Shown: piece after piece, positions 1-9,216 of the stretch | Position numbering within the stretch: the first letter of the stretch is position 1 | How the letters are laid out: the number at the start of each line of letters is the position of its first letter | Assembly: GCF_900129375.1 (NCBI RefSeq) | Contig: NZ_FQVN01000009.1 | Span: forward strand, 124,001 to 188,000 | DNA from: Streptoalloteichus hindustanus | GTDB taxonomy: Bacteria; Actinomycetota; Actinomycetes; Mycobacteriales; Pseudonocardiaceae | Length of the DNA: 64,000 nt | Direction: 5' to 3' | Notes under the pieces: model-generated | What the model was told of the DNA's origin: nothing | What the model saw: only the letters and a program-made list of their open reading frames with translations | Database searches by the model: none | Position numbers and translations under genes: made by a program

Positions 1-1149
1 CGACTGGCCCCTGACCACCTCGATCTCCCGGCCGTCGGCCGTCGTCAGCCGGGCTCGGCCGTGGGCGCACAGCAGGATCTGCGGCCCGGCCGAGTCGATC
101 CACTCGCCCTCGGCGTCGTCGCCCTCGGCGGAGCCGCCCACCGACCAGTCCAAAGTGGACAGATGGAACTCCGGAGCCGGAGTCCGGTACGCGGTCTGGT
201 GTCCCACGACGTCGCCCCGCAGCACCGGCACGTCCCCGCAGCGGAAGTCCAGCACCCGCAACAACTCCGGCACGTCGACGTGCTTCGGCGTCAGCCCGCC
301 CCTGAGCACGTTGTCGGAGTTCGCCATGATTTCCACGCCGGTGCCGTGCAGGTAGGCGTGCAGGTTCCCGGCCGGCAGGTAGATCGCCTCGCCCGGGTGG
401 AGCACGATCCGGTTCAGCAACAGCGCGGCGAGCACCCCGGCGTCGCCCGGGTACGCCTCGGCCAGCTCCAACGCGCTGCGGCACTCGCGGTCGAACGGGC
501 CGTGCTCCTTCAGGTGCGCCACGCAGCCGTCCAGCACCTGCGGCACCAGCTTGTCCAGCGCCGGCTGCGGCAGGGTGATCCAGGTCGTGAACAGGGCGCG
601 CAGCCCGTCGGCGTCCGGCTGGGCCGCGAGCAGCTCGATGTGCGCGCGCAGCGCCGGCACCTCCAGCGACTTCAACAACTCCAGCGTGCGGTGGGCGTCC
701 CGGAACCCGGCCAGCGCGTGGAACTCGGTGAGCGCGCAGATCAGCTCGGGCTTGTGGTTGGGGTCCTTGTAGTTGCGGTTCGGCGCGTCCAGCGGGATGC
801 CGGCCGCCTCCTCCCTGGCGAACCCCTCCGCGGCCTGGGCGGCCGACGGGTGGGCCTGCAGGCTCAACGGCTCCTCGGCGGCCAGCACCTTCATCAGGAA
901 CGGCAACCGGTTGCCCCAGCGGTCCGCGCAGTCCGAGCCGAGCTGGCCCTCCGGGTCCTCGGTCAGCCGGTCCAGCAGCGAGACCTCCGAACCGTCCGCG
1001 CCGACCAGCAGGGACGGGTCGGCCGGGTGCGCGCCCAGCCACAGCTCCGCCTCGGGATGCGGCGCCGGCACCGGGCGCCCGAGCAGGTCGGCGATCGCGG
1101 TACGCGACCCCCACGCGTAGGGGCGCACCGCGTTGCGCAGCAGATCCAC
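1..1149 (-). CDS. manA: Mannose-6-phosphate isomerase, class I (C-terminus cut by window edge)
   Basis: Interconverts fructose-6-phosphate and mannose-6-phosphate, feeding GDP-mannose synthesis in the cytoplasm. The 383 codons visible are close to the usual family length of about 400. Family marks are the metal-site segment SLQAHPS, the phosphomannose isomerase signature around NYKDPNHKPEL and the later LHAYLHGTGVEI segment. The GTG start at 1149 is preceded by AAGGAG at 1163-1168. It heads the same direction as the SIS, Trm112 and manB genes but is separated from them by about 730 bp of non-coding, repeat-like DNA. It matches the place of Rv3255c in M. tuberculosis. The end lies outside the window. 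Confidence 0.95.
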   Translation of the reverse strand, partial: MDLLRNAVRPYAWGSRTAIADLLGRPVPAPHPEAELWLGAHPADPSLLVGADGSEVSLLDRLTEDPEGQLGSDCADRWGNRLPFLMKVLAAEEPLSLQAHPSAAQAAEGFAREEAAGIPLDAPNRNYKDPNHKPELICALTEFHALAGFRDAHRTLELLKSLEVPALRAHIELLAAQPDADGLRALFTTWITLPQPALDKLVPQVLDGCVAHLKEHGPFDRECRSALELAEAYPGDAGVLAALLLNRIVLHPGEAIYLPAGNLHAYLHGTGVEIMANSDNVLRGGLTPKHVDVPELLRVLDFRCGDVPVLRGDVVGHQTAYRTPAPEFHLSTLDWSVGGSAEGDDAEGEWIDSAGPQILLCAHGRARLTTADGREIEVVRGQS

Positions 1150-1878
1150 GATTGTCGTCTCGCTCCTTAGTCCGGCGGCCGCCACGCCCTGCCGGGCGTC
1201 GAGGTCGCTACCTGCCCTCCGGCCACCCGGTGCCTCCGGGCGGCGGGGCCGTGCTGAGCCGGTCGTCGCCGGCCGTCAACGCTCCTGTGGTTCACGGGCA
1301 CGCCCTCGCGGCGCCGACCGCCGGCCGCGCGACCCGGGATCCTCCGGGCGACATCTCCGCCGGCTCGCCGGGCCGCCGCAGCGCCACGCGCCCCGGGACA
1401 CCGACCACTCCCCGTCCGCGGGCCCGAAGCCCTCCCGACCAGTCATGGGACGTCCTCCACAAAGCCGTCCTGCGGCACCCACCCGGCCCCGCGCGTCCAG
1501 AATGCCGGCCGAGCACGGGACAGGTCCCGCACAAGCCCCCCGGTCCAGCACCGAACGAACGCCCGCGCACCCACCGAACCGCACCCACCCGGCCCTCGCC
1601 ACGGGACTCCGGAGGGCCATCCGGCTGGACGTGGGGCGCAGCCGCACAACCGCCTCGAACCGGCGCCGGGCGGTCCCCCGAATCCACCGCGGGCACCCAC
1701 CCGGCCCCGACCGAGGAGGTCCTGAGGCCACCCCAGCCGAACGTGGAGCGGATTCCGCGGAACCGCCCCGTTCCGCGCGGAGAAACCCCACGAAACCCAC
1801 CCAGCGGTACCCACCGACCCCCCTGCCAAGGAGGACCGGGGGGCACCCCGGCCGGGTGTGGGGCGGGCCCCACACGTT
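1150..1878. other. Non-coding spacer between manA and the SIS gene
   Basis: About 730 bp with no convincing gene. Long open frames here are GC-driven shadows with Arg/Pro/Gly-heavy translations and no family features. The left end holds the manA ribosome binding site and presumably its promoter. The right two thirds contain a degenerate repeat described separately. Confidence 0.6.
1475..1877. repeat. Degenerate tandem repeat, about 106-115 bp period
   Basis: The block GCACCCACCCGGCCC recurs at 1475, 1581 and 1693, with a weaker form (GTACCCACCGACCCCC) at about 1807. The spacings are 106, 112 and about 114 bp. Sequence between the anchors is only loosely alike, so the array is old or under weak constraint. 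It lies wholly between genes. Confidence 0.5.
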
Positions 1879-2958
1879 TCAGTCCACAACGGCGCTGAGG
1901 ACACCGGGGCCGCCCAGCGCGCCCGTCGCGAGTCCCAGGTAGAGCGCGGCGGTGTCGAACCGCGAGGCCAGCACCGCGGCGCACAACGCCTCGTCCCCGG
2001 TCACCTCCTCCGGCACGGCGACGACGTCCGCCCCCGGCAGGGTGTCGGCGGCGGCGGCCCTGGCGGCCTCGGCGGCCGCGCCCCGGCGCACGGCGAGCAA
2101 CAGCACCCTGGGCCGCCCGGCCGGGGTCTCCTCCGGGTCGGCGAACAGGTCCTCGCCCGAGCCGGACCGCACCGCGGAGCGGTGCAGCACCGGCCGGGAC
2201 ATCGCCCGGGGGTAGCCCACGGCGTCCGCCACCACGCCGGCGAACCCGGCCAGGGCGTCCGCCGCGTGGCCGGCCACCGCCGTCGCGACCGGGTCCAGCC
2301 CCCACAGCAGCGGGGTCCGCTCGGCCAGCCGGAACGCCAGCGCCTTCGCCGGGTTGACCAACGACTCGTGCGCCACGTAGTTGCGCTCCGCCTCGCGGTC
2401 CAGCTCGTCGGCCAGCGCCGCCAGGTCGGTCCGCAGCAGCCCGAGGGCGGTGACCGCCAGCAGCCCGCCCGCGAAGGCCCTGCTGAACGTCAGTCCCGGC
2501 GGGGAGGACACCCTGGGGGCCAGCAACACCGCCTGACCAGCGGCGGCCGCCGCCACCGGTCCCTCTCCCGGCGCGGTGAGCAGCACCCGGCAGCCCCGCC
2601 GCGCGGCCAGGTCGACCGACTCGGCCAACACCGCGTCGCCGGGGTCGTCGGTGTGCGCCACGACCGCGTCCAACGCGCCGACCCAGCTCGGCGCCGCGTC
2701 GGACAGCACCACCGGCACCGGGCAGGACGGCCCGAGCATCGCGGCCAGCAGGCGCGCGGCGGTCGTGCCCGCGCCGGGTCTGGTCAACAGCACGAGGGCC
2801 CTCGGCCGCTCACCGCCGAACGCGTCCAGGCCGGCCTCGGCCGCGCTCTCCACGGTGGACCGGACCTGGGCGCCCGCGCTGGCGGCCGCCCTGAGCAGCC
2901 CGCCGGTGTCCGCCGCGGCCAGTCGGTCGGGGTCGTCGAGCAGGCTGTCGTCCAGCAC
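1879..2958 (-). CDS. SIS-domain protein (Rv3256c / TobH-like, isomerase-related)
   Basis: A 359-residue protein resembling the sugar-isomerase (SIS) fold of bifunctional phosphoglucose/phosphomannose isomerases, placed between manB and manA as in mycobacteria. An N-terminal SIS-like half (residues about 40-170, with LVLLTRPGAGTTAARL) is followed by a second, weaker half. The catalytic chemistry cannot be assigned from sequence, because homologues are mostly annotated as conserved hypothetical or TobH. GTG at 2958 follows a GAGGTAG ribosome site. It starts 7 bp after the Trm112 stop, so the two are co-transcribed. A role in sugar-phosphate handling is inferred from its neighbours. Confidence 0.75.
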   Translation of the reverse strand: MLDDSLLDDPDRLAAADTGGLLRAAASAGAQVRSTVESAAEAGLDAFGGERPRALVLLTRPGAGTTAARLLAAMLGPSCPVPVVLSDAAPSWVGALDAVVAHTDDPGDAVLAESVDLAARRGCRVLLTAPGEGPVAAAAAGQAVLLAPRVSSPPGLTFSRAFAGGLLAVTALGLLRTDLAALADELDREAERNYVAHESLVNPAKALAFRLAERTPLLWGLDPVATAVAGHAADALAGFAGVVADAVGYPRAMSRPVLHRSAVRSGSGEDLFADPEETPAGRPRVLLLAVRRGAAAEAARAAAADTLPGADVVAVPEEVTGDEALCAAVLASRFDTAALYLGLATGALGGPGVLSAVVD

Positions 2959-2965
2959 GGCTACC

Positions 2966-3202
2966 TCACCCCACCGCCGGGTCTCCGTCGCCCGTCCCGT
3001 CCGGCGCGCCCGCCGGCGGTCGCTCGGCCTCGTCGAGCAGCAGCACCGGGATGCCGTCCCTGACGGGGAAGCGACGCCCGCAGGCGGTGCAGGTCAGGTA
3101 GTCCGCCTGCGCGTCCTCCGGGGTCCCCACCCGCAGCGGGGCGTGCTCCGGGCACGGGCAGGCCAGGATCTCCAGCAGCTGGGGGGCCAGTCGCACGGCC
3201 AC
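2966..3202 (-). CDS. Trm112-like zinc-ribbon protein
   Basis: A 78-residue protein of the Trm112/UPF0434 family, small zinc-ribbon partners that in other organisms activate methyltransferases. The opening segment APQLLEILACPCPEHAPL and the later LTCTACGRRFPVRDGIPV carry the paired cysteines and the family's typical ending. I place the start at GTG 3202 because GGGAGGGAGA lies just upstream and family members begin a few residues before LLEILACP. A longer frame from GTG 3229 would overlap manB by 8 bp and has no better ribosome site. It sits between manB and the SIS gene in one operon. Its methyltransferase partner is not visible here. Confidence 0.85.
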   Translation of the reverse strand: MAVRLAPQLLEILACPCPEHAPLRVGTPEDAQADYLTCTACGRRFPVRDGIPVLLLDEAERPPAGAPDGTGDGDPAVG

Positions 3203-3221
3203 GGTCTCTCCCTCCCGCAGG

Positions 3222-4571
3222 TCAGCCACGGACGATCGCCAGCACCGCGTCGCGCAGCGCCGCGACCGCCTCGGCGTCCCTGGCCTCGACGTTCAACCGC
3301 AGCAGCGGCTCGGTGTTGGACGGGCGCAGGTTGAACCAGGAGCCGTCCGCGAACTCCACGGTCAGGCCGTCCAGGTCGTCCACGGTCACGCCGTCCCTGC
3401 CCTCGTGGGCGGCCCGGACCGCCGCCATCCTCGCGGCCTGGTCGTCCACCGTCGAGTTGACCTCGCCGGAGCTGGCATAGCGGTCGAAGACGCTGGTCAG
3501 CTCGGACAGCGGGCGCTCCTGCTCGCCCAGCGCGGCCAGCACGTGCAGCGCGGCCAGCATGCCGGTGTCGGCGCGCCAGAAGTCGCGGAAGTAGTAGTGG
3601 GCGGAGTGCTCGCCACCGAAGATCGCGCCGGTCTCGGCCATCTTCTCCTTGATGAAGGAGTGGCCGACGCGGGTGCGCACGGGCTTGCCGCCGTGCTCCG
3701 CGACGATCTCTGGGACCGCCCTGGAGGTGATCAGGTTGTGGATCACCGTGCCGCCGGGGTCCTTGGCCAGCTCGCGCACGGCGACCAGCGCGGTGACGGC
3801 GCTGGGCGAGACCGGGTCGCCGTTCTCGTCCACCACGAAGCAGCGGTCGGCGTCGCCGTCGAAGGCCAGGCCGGCGTCCGCGCCCGTCTCGCGCACCTTC
3901 GCCTGCAGGTCGACCAGGTTCTTCGGGTCCAGCGGGTTGGCCTCGTGGTTGGGGAACGTGCCGTCGAGCTCGAAGTACATCGGCACGACGTCCACCGGCA
4001 GGCCGGCGAAGACCTCGGGCACCGTGTGGCCGCCCATGCCGTTGCCGGCGTCGACCACGACCTTCAGCGGTCGGATCCCGGACAGGTCCACCAGCGTGCG
4101 CAGGTGCGCGGCGTACTCGACGAGCATGTCGCGCTCGGAGACCGAGCCGCGCTGGCCGAGGAACTCCGGCACGCCCTGCTCGACCATCTGCCGGATCTCG
4201 GCGAGGCCGCTGTCCTGACCCACCGGAGCCGCGCCCGAGCGGCACAGCTTGATGCCGTTGTACTGGGCGGGGTTGTGGCTGGCGGTGAACATCGCGCCGG
4301 GCAGCTCCAGCCGGCCCGAGGCGAAGTAGAGCATGTCGGTGCTGGCCAGGCCGATGCTGACCACGTCGACGCCCTGCGCGGTGACGCCCTCGGCGAACGC
4401 GGCCGCCAAGCCGGGCGAGGAGTCGCGCATGTCGTGGCCGACGACCACCGCGGGGCCGCCGACGAGTCGGGCGAACGCGGCGCCGATGTCCCGCACCACG
4501 TCCGCGTCGAGCTGGTCCCCCACAACGCCCCTGACGTCGTAGGCCTTGACGATGCCGGACAGGTCGCGCAC
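3222..4571 (-). CDS. manB: Phosphomannomutase / phosphoglucomutase
   Basis: Converts mannose-6-phosphate to mannose-1-phosphate, the step between ManA and the guanylyltransferase at 14.4-15.5 kb. This 449-residue alpha-D-phosphohexomutase has all four family landmarks: the active-site serine loop TASHNP (about residue 95), the metal loop FDGDADR, a sugar-binding loop GGEHSAHYYFRD and the C-terminal phosphate loop RPSNTEPLLRLNVEA. GTG 4571 follows a GGGAGAAGG ribosome site. It leads the unit manB - Trm112 - SIS. Orthologue position: Rv3257c. Mannose-1-phosphate feeds mannosylated lipids and glycans of the envelope. Confidence 0.95.
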   Translation of the reverse strand: MRDLSGIVKAYDVRGVVGDQLDADVVRDIGAAFARLVGGPAVVVGHDMRDSSPGLAAAFAEGVTAQGVDVVSIGLASTDMLYFASGRLELPGAMFTASHNPAQYNGIKLCRSGAAPVGQDSGLAEIRQMVEQGVPEFLGQRGSVSERDMLVEYAAHLRTLVDLSGIRPLKVVVDAGNGMGGHTVPEVFAGLPVDVVPMYFELDGTFPNHEANPLDPKNLVDLQAKVRETGADAGLAFDGDADRCFVVDENGDPVSPSAVTALVAVRELAKDPGGTVIHNLITSRAVPEIVAEHGGKPVRTRVGHSFIKEKMAETGAIFGGEHSAHYYFRDFWRADTGMLAALHVLAALGEQERPLSELTSVFDRYASSGEVNSTVDDQAARMAAVRAAHEGRDGVTVDDLDGLTVEFADGSWFNLRPSNTEPLLRLNVEARDAEAVAALRDAVLAIVRG

Positions 4572-4691
4572 GCCTTCTCCCGTTGCTCCTCGCTCGTGCT
4601 GCCAGCGGCAGCCTACCGACGGGAGCTGATCGCGCGCTGCGCCACCGGTGGGCTCGTCACCTCGTACGACACCGCGGACGAGGTTGCCGCC

Positions 4692-5051
4692 TCAATCATC
4701 GGCCGGGTTGGGCAGCACCCGGAGATGACCCCGTCGACCGGTGCCGCTGGTCGGCTCCGGCGTCTCCACCGGCCGGTCCGCCCGACCGGCCTCCCGCACC
4801 GCCTCGGCCAGCGCGGTCAGGTCGTCCACCGAGGGCTGCGGGACGGCGAACTCACCCTCATGCCGCACCACCTCCCAACCGCGGGGGACGGTCAACCGCA
4901 TCGCGTGCTGCTCGCACAGGTCGTAACTGTGCGGCTCCGCGTACGTGGCGAGTGGACCGACCACGGCTGTGGAGTCGGCGTAGGCGTAGGTGAGCGTCGC
5001 AACGGCCGGGTTCGTGCACCCGGTCCGCGAGCACCGCCTCACGCTCCGCAC
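4692..5051 (-). CDS. DUF3499 family protein
   Basis: A 119-residue member of the actinobacterial family DUF3499 (Rv3258c position). The N-terminal half carries the family pattern: CSRTGC near residue 7, LTYAYADSTAVVGPL, then YDLCEQH, which together suggest a small metal-binding knuckle. The C-terminal third is low-complexity and charged. GTG 5051 is chosen because family members start MR-x-VRRCSR. It lies 120 bp upstream of manB and diverges from the metallopeptidase-like gene 76 bp away, so both promoters must sit in 5052-5127. Function is unknown. Its persistent link to manB suggests a conserved role but does not show what it is. Confidence 0.85.
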   Translation of the reverse strand: MRSVRRCSRTGCTNPAVATLTYAYADSTAVVGPLATYAEPHSYDLCEQHAMRLTVPRGWEVVRHEGEFAVPQPSVDDLTALAEAVREAGRADRPVETPEPTSGTGRRGHLRVLPNPADD

Positions 5052-5127
5052 GGTGGCGACGATAGCGCCACCGGGTCCCCGAGCGTGGCAGGCACGCGGG
5101 TGACACGCACGGCGTACCCTCTCCGCC

Positions 5128-5673
5128 GTGGTGATGGCACGCGGTTCGGCCGGCTCCGCGGGACACCCGTACCCGGGCCCCGCGCGACACCCGCACCCGG
5201 GCGCGGCGGGGCGACCGCGGCCGGGCGGCGGCCGGCGGCGCCGGGACCGGCGCGGCCGGGGGCTGCGCGGCCCGCTCTACCCCGCGTCCCTGCCGGCGGC
5301 CAGGACCAGGGCCGAGCGGTTCGACCAGCTCGTGCTGGAGGCGCTGGAGCCCATCGAGCAGCGCTGGCACACCGAGCTGACCCAGCTCGACGTGGCGGTG
5401 GACGACGTCCCCGAGGTGAACGTCACCTCTCCGGAGGACCTCATGTGGGGCAGCGACGTCGTCGAGGACGGCAACGTGCCCCTGGCCCGGCTGGTGCCGG
5501 CCGGCGTGGACGGGCGCGGGCTGCCCACCCGGGCGCGCATCGTGCTCTACCGCCGGCCGCTGGAGGCGCGCGCCAGGGACGGCAACGACCTGGCCGACCT
5601 CGTGCACGACGTGCTCGTCGAGCAGGTCGCCACCTACCTCGGGCTGGACCCCGACGTCGTCGAGGGCGAGTAG
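5128..5673 (+). CDS. Zincin-like metallopeptidase family protein (degenerate active site)
   Basis: A 181-residue protein matching the small metallopeptidase family found at the Rv3259 position. Residues 1-55 are a disordered Gly/Pro/Arg/His-rich leader and the conserved fold runs from about residue 60 to the end. Where zincins carry HExxH, this protein reads VHDVLVEQVATYLGL, so the first histidine and the standard motif are missing. It may not be an active protease. GTG 5128, GTG 5131 and ATG 5134 are all possible starts. Its 3' end overlaps the convergent glycosyltransferase by 40 bp. Confidence 0.75.
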   Translation: MVMARGSAGSAGHPYPGPARHPHPGAAGRPRPGGGRRRRDRRGRGLRGPLYPASLPAARTRAERFDQLVLEALEPIEQRWHTELTQLDVAVDDVPEVNVTSPEDLMWGSDVVEDGNVPLARLVPAGVDGRGLPTRARIVLYRRPLEARARDGNDLADLVHDVLVEQVATYLGLDPDVVEGE

Positions 5674-8600
5674 GCCGCCGACCGCCCGGCGGCGTCGTCC
5701 CGGCCCCGACGCGTCGGGATGGCCGTGACCACGCCGAACAGGGCGACCGCGAGCTGGGCGAGCAGCAGGAACGGGCGGGCCCCGCCCGGAGGGGACAACC
5801 GGACCTCGGCCGACCGGGCGGGCACCGGCACCGCCACCTGGTGCCCCCACGCGGTCGCCAGCGGGACCGGGACACCGTCGACCGTCGCCCGCCACCCCGG
5901 CTCCCGCTCCGCCGCGAGGACCAGCAGCCGGCCGTCCGCGCCCTCCGACACCCGCACGCCGAGGGCGGGCGGAACCGCGGCGACGGGCGCGACGCCCGGG
6001 TCGTCCGGCTCCGCGGGCGGCAACCCACCCGTGCGAGCCCGGATCGCCTGCTCGGGTGAGAGCACCGCCGCCGGGGCGTTGGGCAGCAGCAGCCGGAGCA
6101 CCGGCCGCCCGTCCGTGGTCGGCGGCGCGTCGGTCACCCGCTCCCCGGCGAGGGCCCGCACCCGGTCCGCCGGCTCCCGCTCGGGCAGGACCACGAACCG
6201 CACCCCGGCCGCGGCCAGCTCGGCGACGCCGGCGCGCACCTCGTCCTCGTCGCCGTGGAGCAGGTGGTCCGCCCAGCGCTCCAGCCGCCCGGGGACGGCA
6301 GGGAGCGGGGCGAGGTCGTCGTCCCCGAAGGCGGGGAGGCGGCCCGCGCTGAGCCCGGTCCGCTCGTCACCGACCGTCAGTACTCCACACCCGCTTCGGG
6401 TGACCTCTTGCGCGACCGGGCCCGCCAGGGCGGGACGTCCATCCATCCGGAGCGGACCGCCCCGTCCGGCGAGCAGGACGCCGGCGGCCAACGCCAGCAG
6501 CACCGCGCCCCCGACGACCACCGCGGTCTTCGGCGAGAGCGCGGGCACCCATTTCGCGGTCGGTGTCACACCCTCCTGGCAGACCGCGAGCGCGGCCCAC
6601 AGCAAGCCACAACCGAGCACCAACAGGGGAACACCCGCCCATCCCGGCTGGGCGGGACCTCCCGCCACCGGGACGGCGGACACCGTCCGCACGACCACGA
6701 GCGCCAGGGTCGCCAGACCCGCGACGGCGAGCCCCGGAAGCGCCGCCCGGCAGGGACGGGCCGCCACCAGCGCCAGCGCTCCGAGGAGGACGAGCGCGCC
6801 CGCCCAGGAAGCGCCACCAGCACCACCGGGGTGGAGCGCGACCAGCGCCGTCACGGGAGCCGGCTCCTCCGGGACGACCGCGCCCACGCCGTGCAGCACC
6901 ACCGCGGGGTACCGCACCACCTGCGCCGGCCAGGGCAACAACAACGCCACCGGCGCGAGCACCACGGCGAACAGGGCCGCACAGCGGCGCCGGCCGTCGC
7001 CCCGTCGTCCTGGCAGCGCGACGAACCCCACCAACGCCACCACCAACACGAGGAGGTGGGTCAGCGGCGAGAACGCCCCGATCGCGCCGAGCGCCAACGC
7101 GGTCCCGGCCGCCACGGGCAGCCAGGCCGCCGAACCCTCCGCGCGGCGCGGGGGGCGCACGCTCGAGACCACGCCGGCCAACACCGGTGGGAGCAACAGG
7201 TGCACGACCACCGCGTCGAGCCGTCCCTCGATGACGCCCACCGTCGCCGCCGGCGCCAGCGCGTACACCGCCGCGAGCGCGGCGCGGACGGGTCGCCGGA
7301 CCCGAGCCCGGCGCGACGCGACGTAGGCGGCGAGCCCGGCCAGCGGCATCTCGCACAGGAGGAGGACGGCGATCGCGGCGGGCGGCCCGCCGAACACCCC
7401 GAGCAGGCCGACGAAAGCGAGCGCTGGTGGCGCGGGCGCGGCGGTGCCGCCCGCGACGGGGTGCCACGGGGCCAGGTAGGCACGCCAGGTCCCGGCGAGG
7501 TCCGCGAGCGGCAGGAGTCGTCCGCCCGCGGGGTCCAGGCCGAGGCGCCCGGCGTGCGTGGCGAACGCGAGCACCGCGAGCGCCACGACCAGGAGCACGG
7601 GCGGGGCGAGCAGGAACTCCCGCGCCAGTCGGCCGGCCCGAACGTCGACCACCACGAGTTCGGGGGAGGGCGACGGGGGACGGCCGTCCCGTGGCACGGG
7701 TGAAGGTCGTTGCGCCGCACCGGAATCCCCGTCGTCCCGCGCGTTCCCGACCGGGACCACCACGGTCCTCGCGGGGCGGCGCATCCCTCCGGCGACCGGC
7801 CGTCGGGTCCTGCCCAGCGCGCCGGCCGGCAACGCCTCCGGTCCCACCGGTGTGCGCTGCCGCAGGAGCTCCGGCGGTGTCCACACGGCGAGCCGTCCCG
7901 CCTCCGCCGGTAACCGCCCGAGCGCGACGTCCGCCTGCACGCGCCGTCGGACCATGTGGGTCACCGCGCGGTGGAAGGCGTTGCGGAGCCGGGTGATCCG
8001 TCCCGTCAGCAGGCCGCGCACATCCCCCTGGTCGGAGCCCCGCGAGGGCCCCCGACTTCGGCGTGCGGTCCGCAGGTTCGCGGCCCCGCCGAGGAGGTGC
8101 GCGACCGCGACCAGTTCCGCCCGCGCGCGGCCGAACCGCCGCGTCACGGCGAAACCCAGTGCCCGCAACAAGGTGAAGACGGTCAGCCGGGGAACGCCGA
8201 CCAGGAATGACATGAGGGAACAACGCGTGAGGAACGTTCGGATCCCGTGAGCGCGATCCGCGCTCCAGGGGCGGCCCCCGCGTGCGGGGCGAAGCCGTGA
8301 CGGCAGTGCGTCGAGCGCGCGTTCACCCCGGAAACCCGCGCGGGCGTGGCGAATCCGCGCGGCCGGGACGCACAGCACCACGTGCCCCGCCGAGTTGGCC
8401 CGCCACCCGAAGTCGACGTCGTCCCACAACATCGGCAGAGCCGGGTCGAAGCCGCCCAGGTCGGTCCAGACGTCGCGGCGGACCAGCATCCCGGCCGACC
8501 CGACGGCGAGCACCTCCGTGCTCTGCTCGAAATGCCCGCCCAGGACGGGAAATCCGACGTCTCCCCCGTCGGCTCCCGCCCACAGCCGGGCCCAGTCCGG

Positions 8601-9110
8601 CTCCGCCGGGCCGATCCCGGTCTGCCGGTGGCCCGCCGCGTCGGCGGACAGCCCGGCCTCGACCACCAGCCGCGGATCGGCCCAGTCGAGCCCGAGCGGG
8701 CCGAGCACGGCCGCCGACGGCGCGGCGTCGGCGGCGGCGAGCAGGGCGACCAACGCGTCCGGTTCCGGAGCGCAGTCGTCGTGCAGCAACCAGATCCACC
8801 GGCCGGGGTCACCCCACCGCTCGACCGCGTGATCCACCGCGTGCCGCACGGCGGCGCCGAAACCGGTGTCCCGCGCCAGGGTCAGCACACCGTCGACCAG
8901 ACGGTCGCCGGGCCCGCCCTCGGCCGCCTCGGCGAGCAGACGCGGTCCGCCGTCCCGGGAACCCGTGTCCACCACCAGCAGGTGGCGGGGGCGAACTGTC
9001 AGGCGCCGCAACGCCAACAAGGCGGTGGGCAGCCACGGTTCCCCGTCGTGGCACACCAACACCGCCAACACCGGCGCGGTCCGCAGCAGGGGCGGGGTTC
9101 GTCTCGACAC
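5634..9110 (-). CDS. Large membrane-bound family 2 glycosyltransferase
   Basis: An 1158-residue protein with an N-terminal GT2 domain (residues about 12-300: LAVLVCHDGEPWLPTALLAL, a VVDTGSRDG nucleotide loop, HDDCAPEPDAL as the DXD-like region and LWDDVDFGWR). A linker follows, then roughly a dozen hydrophobic segments (about 500-880) and a C-terminal soluble part. This suggests a transferase acting on a lipid-linked or exported glycan. Acceptor and donor are unknown. GTG 9110 fits the GGAG box at 9117-9120 better than the adjacent TTG at 9113. It is followed upstream by whiB and overlaps the metallopeptidase-like gene tail to tail. Similar proteins next to whiB2 are common in actinomycetes. 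Confidence 0.85.
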   Translation of the reverse strand: MSRRTPPLLRTAPVLAVLVCHDGEPWLPTALLALRRLTVRPRHLLVVDTGSRDGGPRLLAEAAEGGPGDRLVDGVLTLARDTGFGAAVRHAVDHAVERWGDPGRWIWLLHDDCAPEPDALVALLAAADAAPSAAVLGPLGLDWADPRLVVEAGLSADAAGHRQTGIGPAEPDWARLWAGADGGDVGFPVLGGHFEQSTEVLAVGSAGMLVRRDVWTDLGGFDPALPMLWDDVDFGWRANSAGHVVLCVPAARIRHARAGFRGERALDALPSRLRPARGGRPWSADRAHGIRTFLTRCSLMSFLVGVPRLTVFTLLRALGFAVTRRFGRARAELVAVAHLLGGAANLRTARRSRGPSRGSDQGDVRGLLTGRITRLRNAFHRAVTHMVRRRVQADVALGRLPAEAGRLAVWTPPELLRQRTPVGPEALPAGALGRTRRPVAGGMRRPARTVVVPVGNARDDGDSGAAQRPSPVPRDGRPPSPSPELVVVDVRAGRLAREFLLAPPVLLVVALAVLAFATHAGRLGLDPAGGRLLPLADLAGTWRAYLAPWHPVAGGTAAPAPPALAFVGLLGVFGGPPAAIAVLLLCEMPLAGLAAYVASRRARVRRPVRAALAAVYALAPAATVGVIEGRLDAVVVHLLLPPVLAGVVSSVRPPRRAEGSAAWLPVAAGTALALGAIGAFSPLTHLLVLVVALVGFVALPGRRGDGRRRCAALFAVVLAPVALLLPWPAQVVRYPAVVLHGVGAVVPEEPAPVTALVALHPGGAGGASWAGALVLLGALALVAARPCRAALPGLAVAGLATLALVVVRTVSAVPVAGGPAQPGWAGVPLLVLGCGLLWAALAVCQEGVTPTAKWVPALSPKTAVVVGGAVLLALAAGVLLAGRGGPLRMDGRPALAGPVAQEVTRSGCGVLTVGDERTGLSAGRLPAFGDDDLAPLPAVPGRLERWADHLLHGDEDEVRAGVAELAAAGVRFVVLPEREPADRVRALAGERVTDAPPTTDGRPVLRLLLPNAPAAVLSPEQAIRARTGGLPPAEPDDPGVAPVAAVPPALGVRVSEGADGRLLVLAAEREPGWRATVDGVPVPLATAWGHQVAVPVPARSAEVRLSPPGGARPFLLLAQLAVALFGVVTAIPTRRGRDDAAGRSAAYSPSTTSGSSPR

Positions 9111-9216
9111 CAACCTCTCCCCGTCGCCTCGGTCAGCCAGCTCGGGGGTCTCCCCTACCCCGTGTGGCTGCCCACGGTACGACTTCGGGAGGAAGCCGGG
9201 ACGTGGCCCCGCTCAC

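Noticed and set aside
1292-2305. Open frames through the manA-SIS gap as genes
   Set aside because: All frames are open because stops are rare at this GC content; residue make-up is Arg/Gly/Pro-rich, with no ribosome site or conserved segment.
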